DNA of 64,000 nt from Paracoccus sp. SMMA_5_TC (GCF_009696685.2 NZ_CP102355.1:1537501-1601500); one strand, 5' to 3'; counted from the stretch's first letter, positions 38,027 through 48,695 are shown. The notes: generated from the sequence alone by a model not told the origin. Translations and numbers: made by a program.

Positions 38027-38809
38027 GTGGCGCATATCATCGTTGTCGGCAACGAAAAGGGTGGGTCGGGGAAATCGACCACCTCGATGCATGTGGCCAC
38101 GGCGCTGGCGCGCATGGGGCACCGGGTGGGGGCGCTGGATCTTGATGTGCGCCAGCGCAGCTTCGCCCGCTATCTGGAAAACCGCATGGCCTTTGCCCAG
38201 CGCGAGGGGCTGGCTCTGCCGACCCCGGTTCTGGGCCATCTTGCGGCTGCGACGGCCGACGACACCGATCCCTTGTCGCAGGCCGTCGCGGCGCTGGAAC
38301 CCGACTGCGATTTCATCCTGCTGGATTGTCCCGGCTCGCACACCAGGCTCAGCCAGATGGCGCATACCCTGGCCGATACGCTCATCACGCCGATGAACGA
38401 CAGTTTCGTCGATTTCGACCTGCTGGCGCGGATGGCGCCGGATGGCAAGGTCTTGGGCCCGTCGATCTATGCCGAAATGGTCTGGTCTGCGCGGCAATTG
38501 CGCGGGCAGGCGGGGGCCGGGCCGATCGACTGGCTGGTGTTGCGCAACCGCCTGGGCACGCAGCAGATGCACAACAAGCGCAAGGTCGGCGGCGCCCTGG
38601 CCACATTGTCCCGCCGCATCGGCTTTCGCGTGGCGCCGGGGTTTTCCGAACGCGTCATCTTCCGCGAGCTGTTCCCGCGCGGGCTGACGCTGCTCGACCT
38701 CAAGGACATCGGGACCGAGGCGCTGAACATGTCCAACATCGCCGCCCGTCAGGAATTGCGCGATCTGGTCGCCGAATTGCGGCTGCCAGGGGTCACGGTT
38801 TCGTTCTGA
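38027..38809 (+). CDS. mipZ: division plane positioning ATPase MipZ
   Basis: 260 residues. ParA/MinD-type ATPase with deviant Walker A EKGGSGKST (residues 9-17), switch I LDLDVRQRSFARYLENR and Walker B ILLDCPG. The MipZ pattern is clear (TPMNDSFVDFDLLA, GFSERVIFRELFPRGLTLLDL). In Caulobacter it binds ParB at origins and inhibits FtsZ, placing the ring mid-cell. GTG start at 38027. Confidence 0.92.
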   Translation: MAHIIVVGNEKGGSGKSTTSMHVATALARMGHRVGALDLDVRQRSFARYLENRMAFAQREGLALPTPVLGHLAAATADDTDPLSQAVAALEPDCDFILLDCPGSHTRLSQMAHTLADTLITPMNDSFVDFDLLARMAPDGKVLGPSIYAEMVWSARQLRGQAGAGPIDWLVLRNRLGTQQMHNKRKVGGALATLSRRIGFRVAPGFSERVIFRELFPRGLTLLDLKDIGTEALNMSNIAARQELRDLVAELRLPGVTVSF

Positions 38810-38872
38810 TCGCGCCCATTGTTGAGCGGCGCGGCCGCGGCTATCCTGCGCCCGACAGGACAGGAGGCTGGA

Positions 38873-40033
38873 ATGGCACGGTGGCGCGGGGTGATACCGG
38901 CGGCGATGATCGGGGCGTTGCTGAGCATCGCCGCCGCGCCTCCACCGTCGCTGGCCGAGGCTGCGGTGCCTGCGGACCTGCCGGTGGTGACCCTGGCCCG
39001 TGCCGAGCACCAGAACATCGAGGCGCGGGTGCCGATTTCAGGCTCGCTGGTGCCGCGGCAACAGGTCCAGGTCCATGCCAATGTTGCCGGCTACGAAATC
39101 GTCGCCATCGAGGCCGAGACAGGCGATACCGTCAAGGCCGGGCAGGTGCTGGCCCGGCTGGCTGACGAGGCGCTTTCGGCGCAACTTTCCCAGGCCGAGG
39201 CCGAATATCGCCGTGCTGAAGCCGGTGTTCGGCAGGCGCAAAGCCAGATCGACAGCAGCGCCGCCAGCCTGACCGAGGCGGCGGCGGCGCTTGAGCGCAC
39301 GCGCAGTTTGCGCCGCAGCGGCAATGCCAGCCAGGCACTGCTGGATCAGGCGATCGCGGCCGAGGCAGCAGCGCGCGCGGGCGCCGCATCGGCACAGGAC
39401 GGGCTGCGGGTGGCGCAGGCGGCGCTGGCCCAGGCCGAGGCCGCACGACGCATCGCCCGTCTGAATCTGGGCTACGCCAACATTACCGCGCCGGTGGACG
39501 GGGTGGTGATGGCGCGCAATGCGCAACTGGGCGCCATATCGGGAACGGGGGGACAGCCGCTGTTCACCCTGATCGCGGGTGGCGAGATCGAGCTCGAGGC
39601 CGAGGTCATCGAAACCGCGCTGGCCGGCATTGCCGTCGGCGATCCGGTCGAGGTCGAGGTGGCGGGGCTGGGCAGCATCGACGGCAAGGTGCGCCTGGTG
39701 CCCGCCGCGGTCGATCCGGCAACGCGGCTGGGCTTGGCGCGGATCAGCCTGGCGCCGGACCCGCGGCTGCGCAGCGGTGTCTTTGCCAGCGGCTGGATCG
39801 TCACCGATCGCCGGCAGGCCCTGACCGTGCCGGCTTCGGCCGTGCTGGCCGATGACGCCGGCGAAAGGGTGCAGGTGGTCGAACAGGGCAGGGTGCGCAC
39901 CCGTCCGGTGCAGGCGGGGCTGATCTGGCAGGACCGGCGCGAGATCGTTTCGGGACTGGCCGCCGATGACATGGTGATCGCCCGCGCCGGTGCCTTCTTT
40001 CGCGACGGCGATCCTGTCCGGGCTGCGCCATGA
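38873..40033 (+). CDS. RND efflux periplasmic adaptor (MFP)
   Basis: 386 residues. A signal peptide ends near AEA; then a barrel-sandwich domain, a long Ala/Gln/Glu-rich coiled hairpin (about 85-175), a second lipoyl half (YANITAPVDGVVMARNAQLG) and a beta-barrel. It links the inner-membrane pump to an outer-membrane channel. No channel gene is present beside it. The start at 38873 gives the proper signal peptide and follows GGAGGC. Overlaps the pump gene by ATGA. Confidence 0.9.
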   Translation: MARWRGVIPAAMIGALLSIAAAPPPSLAEAAVPADLPVVTLARAEHQNIEARVPISGSLVPRQQVQVHANVAGYEIVAIEAETGDTVKAGQVLARLADEALSAQLSQAEAEYRRAEAGVRQAQSQIDSSAASLTEAAAALERTRSLRRSGNASQALLDQAIAAEAAARAGAASAQDGLRVAQAALAQAEAARRIARLNLGYANITAPVDGVVMARNAQLGAISGTGGQPLFTLIAGGEIELEAEVIETALAGIAVGDPVEVEVAGLGSIDGKVRLVPAAVDPATRLGLARISLAPDPRLRSGVFASGWIVTDRRQALTVPASAVLADDAGERVQVVEQGRVRTRPVQAGLIWQDRREIVSGLAADDMVIARAGAFFRDGDPVRAAP

Positions 40034-43000
40034 ATTTCTCGGCATGGTCCATCCGCCATCCGGTGCCGCCCATCGCGCTGTTCGTGGTGCTGGTGCTGGT
40101 GGGGCTTTACAGCTTCAGCCGGTTGCCGGTCACGGCGATGCCGAACATCGACCTGCCGCTGGTCAGCGTGGTGGTCAGCCAGCCCGGCGCCGCACCCAGC
40201 GAACTGACCCGCCAGGTCGTGCAACCGATCGAGGATTCCATCGCCTCGATCACCGGGGTTCGCCACATTACCGCCACCGCCACAGACAGCGCCGCCCGCA
40301 TCTATGTCGAATTCGAGCTGGAAACCGACACCGACCGGGCGGTGAATGATGTCAAGGATGCCGTGGCCAAGGTGCGGGCCGACCTGCCGGAATCCATTGT
40401 CGAGCCATTGATCCAGCGCATCGATGTCAGCGGCATGGCGATCCTGACCTATGCGGTCAGCGACCCCGGCAAGACCATGGAGCAACTGTCGGATTTCGTG
40501 GACGACGTGGTGGCGCGCGAACTCAGCACCGTGCCTGGCGTGGCCAGCATCAGCCGCATCGGCGGCGCGGAACGCCAGATCAACGTCGAGCTTGACCCGC
40601 AGCGGCTGCTGGCCTGGGGGCTGACCGCCGCCGAGGTGTCAAGCCAGCTGCGCAGCCGCAATATCGACCTGGGCGGCGGCCGCGGCGATGTTGCGGGCAC
40701 CGAATATTCGATCCGGGCGCTGGGTTCGGCCGCGGATGTGGCGCGGTTGGCGGCAACGCCCATTCGCATCGGGGGCGCGGCAGGTGCCGCAGGCCATACC
40801 GTGCGCCTTGATCAACTGGGCACCGTGCAAGACGGCGCGCGCGAGGAACGCAGCTTTGCGCTGCTGGACGGCCAGCCGGTGGTGGCCTTCGGTGTCTTTC
40901 GCGGTTCGGGGCAGTCCGACCTGGTGGCCGGCGACGGCACCAAGGCGCGCATCGCCGAAATCGAGGCCCGCCATCCCGGCACGCGCATCACCCTGATCGA
41001 TGACGCAACCACCTATACGTCAGGCAGCTATCACTCGACGATGGACACGCTTTACGAAGGCGCCGCACTGGCGGTTGTGGTGGTGTTCCTGTTTCTGCGC
41101 AACTGGCGCGCCACGCTGATCGCTGCCATGGCGCTGCCCTTGTCGATCATCCCGACATTCTTCGTCATGCACTGGCTGGGGTTCACCCTGAACGGCATCA
41201 GCCTGCTGGCGATCACCCTGGTCACCGGCATCCTGGTCGATGATGCCATCGTCGAAATCGAGAACATCGTCCGACACATCAACATGGGCGCCCCCGCCTA
41301 TGAGGCCAGCATGGAGGCGGCCAACGAAATCGGGCTGACCGTCATCGCCATCAGCTTCTCCATCGTCGCCGTTTTCGCCCCCGTCAGCTTCATGGGCGGG
41401 ATCCCGGGTCAGTATTTCAAGCAATTCGGGCTGACTGTCGCGGTCTCGGTCCTGTTTTCGCTGCTGGTGGCGCGGCTGATCACGCCGATGCTGGCAGCCT
41501 ATTTCCTGCGCGACAGCCGTCATGCCGGGCCCGAGCGTGACGGGCGGGTGCTGGCCACGCTGATGTCGGTGCTGCGCTGGACGCTGCGCCATCGCGGGCT
41601 GACCTTGCTGGCGGGGCTGGGCGTATTCGCAGGCTCGATCTATTCCGCGACGCTGCTGCCCACCGAATTCATTCCGGCCCAGGACGTGGGGCGCAGCCAG
41701 ATCACGGTCGAACTGCCACCTGGCGCGACGCTGGGGGAAACGCAGGCGGCCGCGCGCCACATCTCGGAACGCATCAAGGCCGAGCCCGAGGTCCGCGCCG
41801 TGTTCGTCAACGGCGGCGAATCCGAGGTGACCAAGGCCAAGCTGATGGTCAATTATGGTCCCAAGGACGAGCGTGAGCGTTCGAGCTTCGAGATCGAGGA
41901 GCTTCTGCGCCGCGATCTGGCCCAGATCCCCGACATGCGCATCAATTTCCAGAACCAAGAGGGGAATTCGGATTTCTCGGTCTCGGTCCTGGGCGATACC
42001 GAGGCGGCGGCGGCCGAGGCGGCCGAGCGGCTGATGGCGGCGATGAAAACGCTGCCCACGCTGGAAGGGATCACATCATCGGCCAGCTTGCAGCGGCCGG
42101 AAATCCAGATCCGCCCGCGGCCCGAGGTGGCAGCCCAACTGGGGGTCAGCGCCAGTGCCTTGGCGACGACCCTGCGCGTGGCGACACTGGGCGATACCGA
42201 ATCGAACCTTGCCAAGTTCAATGCCGGCGACAAGCAGCTCCCGATCATGGTGCGCCTGAACGAGGCGGCGCGGCGCGACCTGTTGACCGTGCGCAACCTG
42301 CGGGTGCCGGGCAGCGCCGGGCCGGTGCCGTTGCAGGTGGTGGCCGAAGTGGCCCTGTCGGCCGGCGCCACCGAGATCGGCCGCTACGACCGGCGCTATC
42401 GCACCACCGTTTCCGCCAATCTGGCGCAGGGGGCGTTGCTGGGGCCGGTGAACGCGCAGGTCACCGCCTTGCAGGGGCAGGTCGAATTGCCGCCGGGCAC
42501 CCAGATCCAGCCTTCGGGCGATGCCGAGATCATGGGCGAAGTATTTCAGGCCTTTACCGTTGCCATGGTGTCGGGGGTGATGCTGACCTATGTGGTGCTG
42601 GTGCTGCTCTTTCACAACTTCGTTACCCCGATCTCGATCCTGATGTCGCTGCCCCTGGCCATTGGCGGCGCAATCCTGGCGCTGTTCCTGACCGGACATT
42701 CGATCAGCATGGCGGTGGTGATCGGATTTCTGATGCTGATGGGGATCGTGACCAAGAACGCGATCATGCTGGTCGAATTCGCTGTCAGCGCCATGGATCG
42801 CGGGGTCGAGAAATCCACCGCGATCCTGGATGCGGTGCACAAGCGCGCCCGCCCGATCGTGATGACCACGATTGCCATGACCGCCGGCATGGTGCCCTCG
42901 GCGCTGGGCACGGGCGAGGGCTCGGAGTTCAGCTCGCCCATGGCGATTGCGGTGATCGGGGGCCTGCTCTTGTCCACGCTGCTGTCGCTGCTGTTCGTGC

Positions 43001-43101
43001 CGTCGCTGTTTTCGATAATTCACGGCGGCCAGGTCCGCATCGGCGGCTGGCTGCGCCGACGTATCGGTCTGAACGCGCGTCCGCAGGCACCGGGCATCTG
43101 A
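40030..43101 (+). CDS. RND efflux pump, HAE1 family permease
   Basis: 1023 residues with the 12-helix RND layout: a first helix, a large porter domain, helices 2-6, a second porter domain and helices 8-12. The proton-relay Asp pair is in GILVDDAIVEIENIV (helix 4) and the partner Lys in GIVTKNAIMLVEF (helix 10). It exports hydrophobic compounds by proton exchange. Substrate unknown. Operon of two genes ending in the shared terminator. Confidence 0.94.
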   Translation: MNFSAWSIRHPVPPIALFVVLVLVGLYSFSRLPVTAMPNIDLPLVSVVVSQPGAAPSELTRQVVQPIEDSIASITGVRHITATATDSAARIYVEFELETDTDRAVNDVKDAVAKVRADLPESIVEPLIQRIDVSGMAILTYAVSDPGKTMEQLSDFVDDVVARELSTVPGVASISRIGGAERQINVELDPQRLLAWGLTAAEVSSQLRSRNIDLGGGRGDVAGTEYSIRALGSAADVARLAATPIRIGGAAGAAGHTVRLDQLGTVQDGAREERSFALLDGQPVVAFGVFRGSGQSDLVAGDGTKARIAEIEARHPGTRITLIDDATTYTSGSYHSTMDTLYEGAALAVVVVFLFLRNWRATLIAAMALPLSIIPTFFVMHWLGFTLNGISLLAITLVTGILVDDAIVEIENIVRHINMGAPAYEASMEAANEIGLTVIAISFSIVAVFAPVSFMGGIPGQYFKQFGLTVAVSVLFSLLVARLITPMLAAYFLRDSRHAGPERDGRVLATLMSVLRWTLRHRGLTLLAGLGVFAGSIYSATLLPTEFIPAQDVGRSQITVELPPGATLGETQAAARHISERIKAEPEVRAVFVNGGESEVTKAKLMVNYGPKDERERSSFEIEELLRRDLAQIPDMRINFQNQEGNSDFSVSVLGDTEAAAAEAAERLMAAMKTLPTLEGITSSASLQRPEIQIRPRPEVAAQLGVSASALATTLRVATLGDTESNLAKFNAGDKQLPIMVRLNEAARRDLLTVRNLRVPGSAGPVPLQVVAEVALSAGATEIGRYDRRYRTTVSANLAQGALLGPVNAQVTALQGQVELPPGTQIQPSGDAEIMGEVFQAFTVAMVSGVMLTYVVLVLLFHNFVTPISILMSLPLAIGGAILALFLTGHSISMAVVIGFLMLMGIVTKNAIMLVEFAVSAMDRGVEKSTAILDAVHKRARPIVMTTIAMTAGMVPSALGTGEGSEFSSPMAIAVIGGLLLSTLLSLLFVPSLFSIIHGGQVRIGGWLRRRIGLNARPQAPGI

Positions 43102-43120
43102 CAGGCCGCACAATGACAAA

Positions 43121-43144
43121 GGGGGCCGTTGGGGCCCCCTTTTT
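43121..43144. terminator. terminator between RND operon and pdhC
   Basis: Stem GGGGGCC / GGCCCCC with 5-nt loop and TTTTT, 19 bp after the pump gene. Reading leftwards the run is GTC-rich, so it mainly serves the pump operon; pdhC converges on it. Confidence 0.85.
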
Positions 43145-43173
43145 CTGCATCACCAGGCGTAGTGGCGGCCGGA

Positions 43174-44490
43174 TCAGGCCAGCATGCCCATCGGGTTTTC
43201 CAGATGCTTGACGATGGCGTCCAGCAGCTGGGCACCCAGCGCGCCGTCGATGACGCGGTGATCCACCGACAGGGTCATCGACATGACATTGCGCACGACG
43301 ACCTCGCCATTTTCGACAACGGGGGTCTGGATTCCGGCACCGACAGCCAGGATCGCCCCATGCGGCGGGTTGATCACGGCGTCGAAGTTCTCGATCCCGA
43401 ACATGCCGAGGTTCGAGATGGCGAAGCTGCCGCCCTGATATTCGTGCGGGGCCAGCTTCTTGGTCTTGGCGCGGTTGGCCAGATCCTTCATCTCGGTCGA
43501 CAGGGCCGAAAGGGTCTTTTGCTGCGCATCCTTCAGGACCGGCGTGAAAAGTCCGCCTTCGACGGCTACGGCAACCGCGACATCCGAAGGCTTCAGCTTC
43601 AGAATGCGGTCTCCGGCCCAGACGGCATTGGCGTCGGGCACCTCTTGCAGGGCGAGGGCACATGCCTTGATGATGAAATCATTGACCGACAGCTTCACGC
43701 CACGCGCCTCGAGCTGCTTGTTCAGCATGGCGCGGAACTTCATCAGCTCGTCCAGCTTTGCAGACCGGCGCAGGTAGAAATGCGGGATGGTCTGCTTGGC
43801 TTCGGAGAGCCGGGCGGCGATGGTGCGCCGCATGCCGTCCAGCGCCACTTCCGTGGTTTCGCGGTCGGCATACATCTTCAGGACAGCCTCGGCCGAGGGG
43901 CCTGCGGCTGCCGCGGCAGGTGCTGCCTTGGCGGCGGGGGCCGCGGCGGGTGTCGCCGCTGCCGGCTTGGCCGCGCCGGGCTGGGCACCTTCGACATCGG
44001 CCTTGACGATCCGCCCATGCGGACCTGAACCGGTCAGGCCGGCCAGATCGATGCCTTTTTCGGCGGCGATCCGGCGTGCAAGCGGCGACGCGAAGATGCG
44101 CCCCCCGTCCGACGATTTCGGCGCTGCCGGGGCAGGGGCCGCGGTGGCGGGTGCCGCCGCGGGCGCCGCGGAAGGGGCTGCGGCCGCTGGCGCCGGGGCG
44201 GGTTCGGACTTGGCGGCGGGGGCGCTGCCGATATCGGCCGCGCTTTCACCATCGCCCAGCAGAACCGCGATGGGGGTGTTCACCTTGACCCCTTGGGTGC
44301 CCTCGGAGATCAGGATCTTGCCGATGGTGCCCTCATCGACGGCCTCGAATTCCATCGTGGCCTTGTCGGTTTCGATCTCGGCGAGGATATCGCCGGATTT
44401 CACGCTGTCGCCTTCCTTGACCAGCCATTTGGCCAGCGTGCCTTCCTCCATGGTCGGAGAAAGCGCGGGCATCAGGATTTCTGTCGGCAT
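43174..44490 (-). CDS. pdhC: pyruvate dehydrogenase E2, dihydrolipoyl acetyltransferase
   Basis: 438 residues. One N-terminal lipoyl domain with lipoyl-Lys in [10 protein letters not shown], an Ala/Pro linker, an E1/E3-binding domain ([17 protein letters not shown]), another Ala-rich linker and the catalytic acyltransferase core ending with the DHRVIDGA active site. It moves acetyl groups to CoA. Third gene of pdhABC, 12 bp after pdhB; no E3 gene follows. Confidence 0.96.
   Translation of the reverse strand: MPTEILMPALSPTMEEGTLAKWLVKEGDSVKSGDILAEIETDKATMEFEAVDEGTIGKILISEGTQGVKVNTPIAVLLGDGESAADIGSAPAAKSEPAPAPAAAAPSAAPAAAPATAAPAPAAPKSSDGGRIFASPLARRIAAEKGIDLAGLTGSGPHGRIVKADVEGAQPGAAKPAAATPAAAPAAKAAPAAAAAGPSAEAVLKMYADRETTEVALDGMRRTIAARLSEAKQTIPHFYLRRSAKLDELMKFRAMLNKQLEARGVKLSVNDFIIKACALALQEVPDANAVWAGDRILKLKPSDVAVAVAVEGGLFTPVLKDAQQKTLSALSTEMKDLANRAKTKKLAPHEYQGGSFAISNLGMFGIENFDAVINPPHGAILAVGAGIQTPVVENGEVVVRNVMSMTLSVDHRVIDGALGAQLLDAIVKHLENPMGMLA
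44338..44457. repeat. lipoyl-domain direct repeat (partner 45721-45840)
   Basis: 120 bp inside the pdhC lipoyl domain match 45721-45840 in the pdhB lipoyl domain at 118 of 120 positions (differences at gagAT/gagGT context and the ACGCT-G/A site). Third-codon positions are also identical, so recent duplication or gene conversion is more likely than protein-level constraint alone. Confidence 0.88.
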
Positions 44491-44502
44491 CTCGCTTGCT
44501 CC

Positions 44503-45873
44503 TTACCGGTAGGTGACTTTCTTGACGGCCTCGACCACCTCGGCGGGGGTGATGAGCGCGTGCTTTTCCAGGTTGGCGGCATAGGGCATGGGCACGTCCT
44601 TGCCGGTGCAGTTGATTACTGGCGCATCCAGATAATCGAAGGCGTTTTCCATGATATAGGCCGACAGGTGGTTGCCGATCGAGCATACCGGGAAGCCTTC
44701 CTCGACGGTCACGCAGCGGTTGGTGCGCTTGACCGATTCCAGGATGGTTCCATAGTCGATCGGGCGCAGGGTGCGCAGGTCGATCACCTCGGCGTCGATC
44801 CCGTCGGCCGCCAGCTTGTCGGCGGCTTCCAGGGCGTGCACCATGCCGATGCCGAAGCTGATCAGCGTGACGTCCTTGCCCGGACGCACGATCTTGGCCT
44901 TGCCGAAGGGGATGGTGAAATCCTCGAGATCCGGCACCTCGAAGCTGCGCCCGTAAAGGATCTCGTTTTCCAGGAACACCACCGGATTCGGGTCGCGGAT
45001 CGCCTGCTTGAGCAGACCTTTGGCATCGGCGGCCGAATAGGGCATCACCACCTTCAGGCCGGGGATCTGCGCATACCAGGCGGCATAATCCTGGCTATGC
45101 TGTGCCGCCACGCGCGCGGCAGCCCCGTTGGGGCCGCGGAACACGATCGGGCAGCCCATCTGCCCCCCGGACATGTAAAGCGTCTTGGCGGCCGAGTTGA
45201 TGATGTGGTCCATCGCCTGCATGGCGAAGTTGAAGGTCATGAACTCGACGATGGGGCGCAGACCGGCCATGGCCGCACCCGTGCCAATCCCGGCAAAGCC
45301 GATTTCGGAAATCGGCGTGTCCACCACGCGACGGGGACCGAACCTGTCCAGCAGGCCCTGGCTGATCTTGTAGGCGCCCTGGTATTCGCCGACCTCTTCG
45401 CCCATCAGGAACACGGTTTCGTCGCGTTCCATTTCCTCGGCCATGGCCTCGCGCAAGGCTTCGCGCACGGTCATGGTCTTCATCGGCGTGCCTTCGGGCC
45501 AGTCCGGCGATTGATCGGCAGCCGGTGCCGATGCGGGGGCGGCTGCAACTGCCGGGGCCTGCGCGGGCGCGGCTTCGGCGGCAGGGGCGGCGGATTCGCT
45601 GCGGGCGGCAGGGACGGCATCGGCGGATTCGCCTTCGGCGACCAGCACCGCGATGGGGGTATTCACCTTGACCCCCTGGGTGCCTTCGGCGACCAGCAGC
45701 TTGCCGATGGTGCCTTCGTCGACGGCCTCGAATTCCATCGTGGCCTTGTCGGTTTCGATCTCGGCGAGGATGTCGCCGGATTTCACGCTATCGCCTTCCT
45801 TGACCAGCCATTTGGCCAGCGTGCCTTCCTCCATGGTCGGCGACAGGGCGGGCATCAGGATTTCAGTGGCCAT
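44503..45873 (-). CDS. pdhB: pyruvate dehydrogenase E1 beta with lipoyl domain
   Basis: 456 residues. An N-terminal lipoyl domain (lipoyl-Lys in [10 protein letters not shown]) and Ala/Pro linker to about 130, then the transketolase-like E1-beta ([49 protein letters not shown]). A lipoyl domain on E1-beta is known in alphaproteobacteria such as Sinorhizobium and Zymomonas. It forms the ThDP enzyme with PdhA. Confidence 0.96.
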   Translation of the reverse strand: MATEILMPALSPTMEEGTLAKWLVKEGDSVKSGDILAEIETDKATMEFEAVDEGTIGKLLVAEGTQGVKVNTPIAVLVAEGESADAVPAARSESAAPAAEAAPAQAPAVAAAPASAPAADQSPDWPEGTPMKTMTVREALREAMAEEMERDETVFLMGEEVGEYQGAYKISQGLLDRFGPRRVVDTPISEIGFAGIGTGAAMAGLRPIVEFMTFNFAMQAMDHIINSAAKTLYMSGGQMGCPIVFRGPNGAAARVAAQHSQDYAAWYAQIPGLKVVMPYSAADAKGLLKQAIRDPNPVVFLENEILYGRSFEVPDLEDFTIPFGKAKIVRPGKDVTLISFGIGMVHALEAADKLAADGIDAEVIDLRTLRPIDYGTILESVKRTNRCVTVEEGFPVCSIGNHLSAYIMENAFDYLDAPVINCTGKDVPMPYAANLEKHALITPAEVVEAVKKVTYR

Positions 45874-45885
45874 GGTTCCCTCCCC

Positions 45886-46896
45886 TCAGGCGGTCGTTTC
45901 TTCGGCGTAGATGTCGGTCCAGAGCTCTTCCAGCGGCGGCTCCGGGCTTTCCTTGGCGAACTCGGCGGAATCGTTCACGATATCCTTGATCTCCTTGTCG
46001 ATGGCCTTGAGGTCATCTTCGGTCGCGTGATTGCCTTGCAGCAGCAGTTCGCGGACGTTCTCGATCGGGTCGCGTTCGTCGCGCATCTTCTGCACCTCTT
46101 CGCGGGTGCGGTATTTGGCCGGGTCGGACATCGAATGTCCGCGATAGCGATAGGTCATCACCTCGAGAATGTAGGGGCCGTTGCCTGCGCGGCAGGCGGC
46201 GACGGCCTTTTCGGCGGCCGCCTTGACCGCCAGCACATCCATGCCGTCCACCTGCTCACCGCGGATGCCGAAGGATTCGCCGCGCCCGTAAAGCGTGGTC
46301 GATTTGGTCGACCGCTTCATCGAGGTGCCCATGGCATACTGGTTGTTTTCGATCACGAACACGACCGGCAGGTTCCACAGTTCGGCCATGTTGTAGGTTT
46401 CGTAGACCTGCCCCTGGTTCGAGGCGCCGTCGCCGAAATAGGCGAAGGTCACGTTGTCATTGCCAAGATACTTGTCGGCGAACGCCAGGCCCGCGCCCAG
46501 TGGCACCTGGGCCCCGACGATGCCGTGACCGCCGTAGAAATGCTTTTCGCGGCTGAACATGTGCATCGAGCCGCCCTTGCCCTTGGAATAGCCGCCGATG
46601 CGGCCGGTCAGCTCGGCCATGACGCCGCGCGCTTCCATGCCGCAGGCCAGCATGTGGCCATGATCGCGATAGCTGGTGATGCGCTTGTCGCCTTCCTTGG
46701 CGGCGGCTTCCATGCCGACCACCACGGCTTCCTGACCGATATACAGGTGGCAGAAGCCCCCGATCAGCCCCATTCCGTAAAGCTGGCCGGCCTTTTCCTC
46801 GAATCGCCGGATCAGCAACATGTCTCGGTAGTATTTCAGCAGCTCTTCCTTGGACACGTTGGGCGTGCTTTGCTTGGCTGCGGGCTTTCTGACCAT
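45886..46896 (-). CDS. pdhA: pyruvate dehydrogenase E1 alpha
   Basis: 336 residues. ThDP-binding motif GDGASNQGQVYE... region near 165-195, active-site RDHGHMLA, and phosphorylation-loop-like MTYRYRGHSMSDP. It decarboxylates pyruvate together with PdhB. First gene of pdhABC; a 170-bp gap to ftsB upstream holds its promoter. Confidence 0.96.
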   Translation of the reverse strand: MVRKPAAKQSTPNVSKEELLKYYRDMLLIRRFEEKAGQLYGMGLIGGFCHLYIGQEAVVVGMEAAAKEGDKRITSYRDHGHMLACGMEARGVMAELTGRIGGYSKGKGGSMHMFSREKHFYGGHGIVGAQVPLGAGLAFADKYLGNDNVTFAYFGDGASNQGQVYETYNMAELWNLPVVFVIENNQYAMGTSMKRSTKSTTLYGRGESFGIRGEQVDGMDVLAVKAAAEKAVAACRAGNGPYILEVMTYRYRGHSMSDPAKYRTREEVQKMRDERDPIENVRELLLQGNHATEDDLKAIDKEIKDIVNDSAEFAKESPEPPLEELWTDIYAEETTA

Positions 46897-47066
46897 ACGG
46901 GCCTCCTCCTCGGGGCGGAATAGTTCAGCGTTAAACTAGTTCTAGGGCAAGCTGGCGGCGGAAGTAAACCGGACTTGTGCATCCGTCCAGTGTTCAGATG
47001 CGGAATCCCGCCAGTCGCCGCCATTTTCTGACGGAGAGGACATGGAAGGTCCAGGATCGGGCAGTT

Positions 47067-47360
47067 TCAGCGGATGATGATTTCGTCGGCGCGCATCAGG
47101 CCCAGCACGTCGCGGGCGCGTTCATCCAGCAGGTCCAGGTCCAGGTATTCATCGGACAGTCGCCGCGTCAGGTTGCGCATTTCGTCGACCTGGGCCTGCA
47201 ACCGGTCGCGCTGCTGGATCAGTTCCTGGGTTTCGGCCTGCAACTGCACCCGTCGCAGGATACCTGATGGCCCCTGCACCGCGGCAAAGGCGAAATAGAT
47301 CCCCAGAAGCACCATCACGGTGAAAAAGATCAGGGCGCTGATCGACAGGCGTTGCGGCAT
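47067..47360 (-). CDS. FtsB/DivIC family septum formation protein
   Basis: 97 residues: a short cytosolic start, one helix (ISALIFFTVMVLLGIYFAFAA), then a coiled coil (QLQAETQELIQQRDRLQAQ region) and the tail DLLDERARDVLGLMRADE typical of FtsB. Bitopic cell-division protein that would pair with FtsL. The place upstream of pdhA is conserved in alphaproteobacteria. Confidence 0.88.
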   Translation of the reverse strand: MPQRLSISALIFFTVMVLLGIYFAFAAVQGPSGILRRVQLQAETQELIQQRDRLQAQVDEMRNLTRRLSDEYLDLDLLDERARDVLGLMRADEIIIR

Positions 47361-47429
47361 GGGTGGATCGTGCTGGGCTGCTGGCGGTTCGGGCGGATGA
47401 TGCCACAGCCACGCAGCCGGGGGAATCCC

Positions 47430-48695
47430 CTATCGGCGCAGGATGTCATTCAGGACCAGCGCCATCACCAGCGCCGAATCCAGCATGTCGCGCACCCCGA
47501 TCCATTCGTCGGGCTGATGGGCCAGGTCCAGGACGCCGGGGCCATAGGCGATGCAGTTTTTCAGCTTGCCGATGCGGTCGATATGCTTCTGGTCGTAGGT
47601 GCCGGGGCTGACCACATAGTCGGCAGCCCGTCCCAGCACCCGTTCGATCGCCGCCGCGGTCGAGCGCACCACCGGCGCCTCGCGGTCGGTCATGCTGGGC
47701 TGAACCTCGAACAGATCACGAATTTCATAGCGAAAGCCGGGGCGCTGCGCCTTGACCCGTTCCAGCAGCGCGGCGATTTCGGCCTTTACCTCGGCGGGAT
47801 CCTCCTCGATCAGGAAGCGGCGGTCGATGACGATGCGGCAGCGGTCGGCGACGCAGGGGGCCGGCAGACCGGTAAATTCCGGGCCGCAATCTGCCTCGCC
47901 GCCGTGGATCGAATTGATGTTCAGGGTTGAACTGCGGGCGCCTTCGGGGATCACCGGCATGGCGGTGCGCCGGCTCAGCAGCAGCGGCAGCAGCCGATGT
48001 TCGATTTCCTCCAGCACCGCACCCATGTGACGAATGGCGCTGTCGCCCAGGAATGGCATCGAGCCATGGGCGATGCGGCCATGGGTCTGGATTTCGGCCC
48101 ACCATACCCCGCGATGGCCCAGACAGATTCGATCCTTGTGCAGGGGTTCGGGGATGATGACGTGATCGACATGGGCAAAGGCGCCCTGTTCGGCCAGATG
48201 CGCGACCCCGCCAAAGCCGCCCGATTCCTCGTCGGCGGTGGCGCTGATCTCGATACGGCCGGGGTGATCTGGATATTGCGCGACGAAGGCCTCGGCAGCG
48301 ATGATGCTGGCGGCAAGCCCGCCTTTCATGTCGCAGGCGCCCCGGCCATAGATGCGATCGCCCTCGATCTCGGCGGCGAAGGGGTCGCGGGTCCAGCCGT
48401 GACCGACCTCGACCACGTCGTGGTGGCTGTTGAAATGCACGCAATCGCCGGGCCGGCCGCTGTCATGACGGGCGATGATGTTCCAGCGCGGATAGGCTTC
48501 GCTGTCGCCGGGGGCGCCGTGGGCCCGGATCAGCTGGCAGTGCCAACCCCGAGGCTGCATCCGCGCTTGCAGATATTCGCAGATGTCGCGGTAATGGTGC
48601 CCTGGCGGGTTCAGCGTCGGAATGCGGATCAGATCCTGGGTCAGGCGGATCAGGTCGTCACGGCGGGTCTCGATCTGGTGGCGAAGCGGGTCCAT
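47430..48695 (-). CDS. M20 family deacylase (ArgE/DapE type)
   Basis: 421 residues. Zinc amidohydrolase with metal ligands in HFNSHHDVVEVG, GACDMKGG and ATADEESGG, and a dimerisation domain in the middle. Family members deacylate N-acyl amino acids (acetylornithine, succinyl-diaminopimelate). The exact substrate is open. The start MDPLRHQIETRRDDL at 48695 gives the family's usual length; an upstream ATG at 48755 does not. Confidence 0.85.
   Translation of the reverse strand: MDPLRHQIETRRDDLIRLTQDLIRIPTLNPPGHHYRDICEYLQARMQPRGWHCQLIRAHGAPGDSEAYPRWNIIARHDSGRPGDCVHFNSHHDVVEVGHGWTRDPFAAEIEGDRIYGRGACDMKGGLAASIIAAEAFVAQYPDHPGRIEISATADEESGGFGGVAHLAEQGAFAHVDHVIIPEPLHKDRICLGHRGVWWAEIQTHGRIAHGSMPFLGDSAIRHMGAVLEEIEHRLLPLLLSRRTAMPVIPEGARSSTLNINSIHGGEADCGPEFTGLPAPCVADRCRIVIDRRFLIEEDPAEVKAEIAALLERVKAQRPGFRYEIRDLFEVQPSMTDREAPVVRSTAAAIERVLGRAADYVVSPGTYDQKHIDRIGKLKNCIAYGPGVLDLAHQPDEWIGVRDMLDSALVMALVLNDILRR

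Noticed and set aside
44293..46923. Open frame of 876 codons opposite pdhABC with an internal repeat
   Set aside because: Antisense of pdhB and pdhA; the repeat reflects the duplicated lipoyl domain, not a repeat protein.
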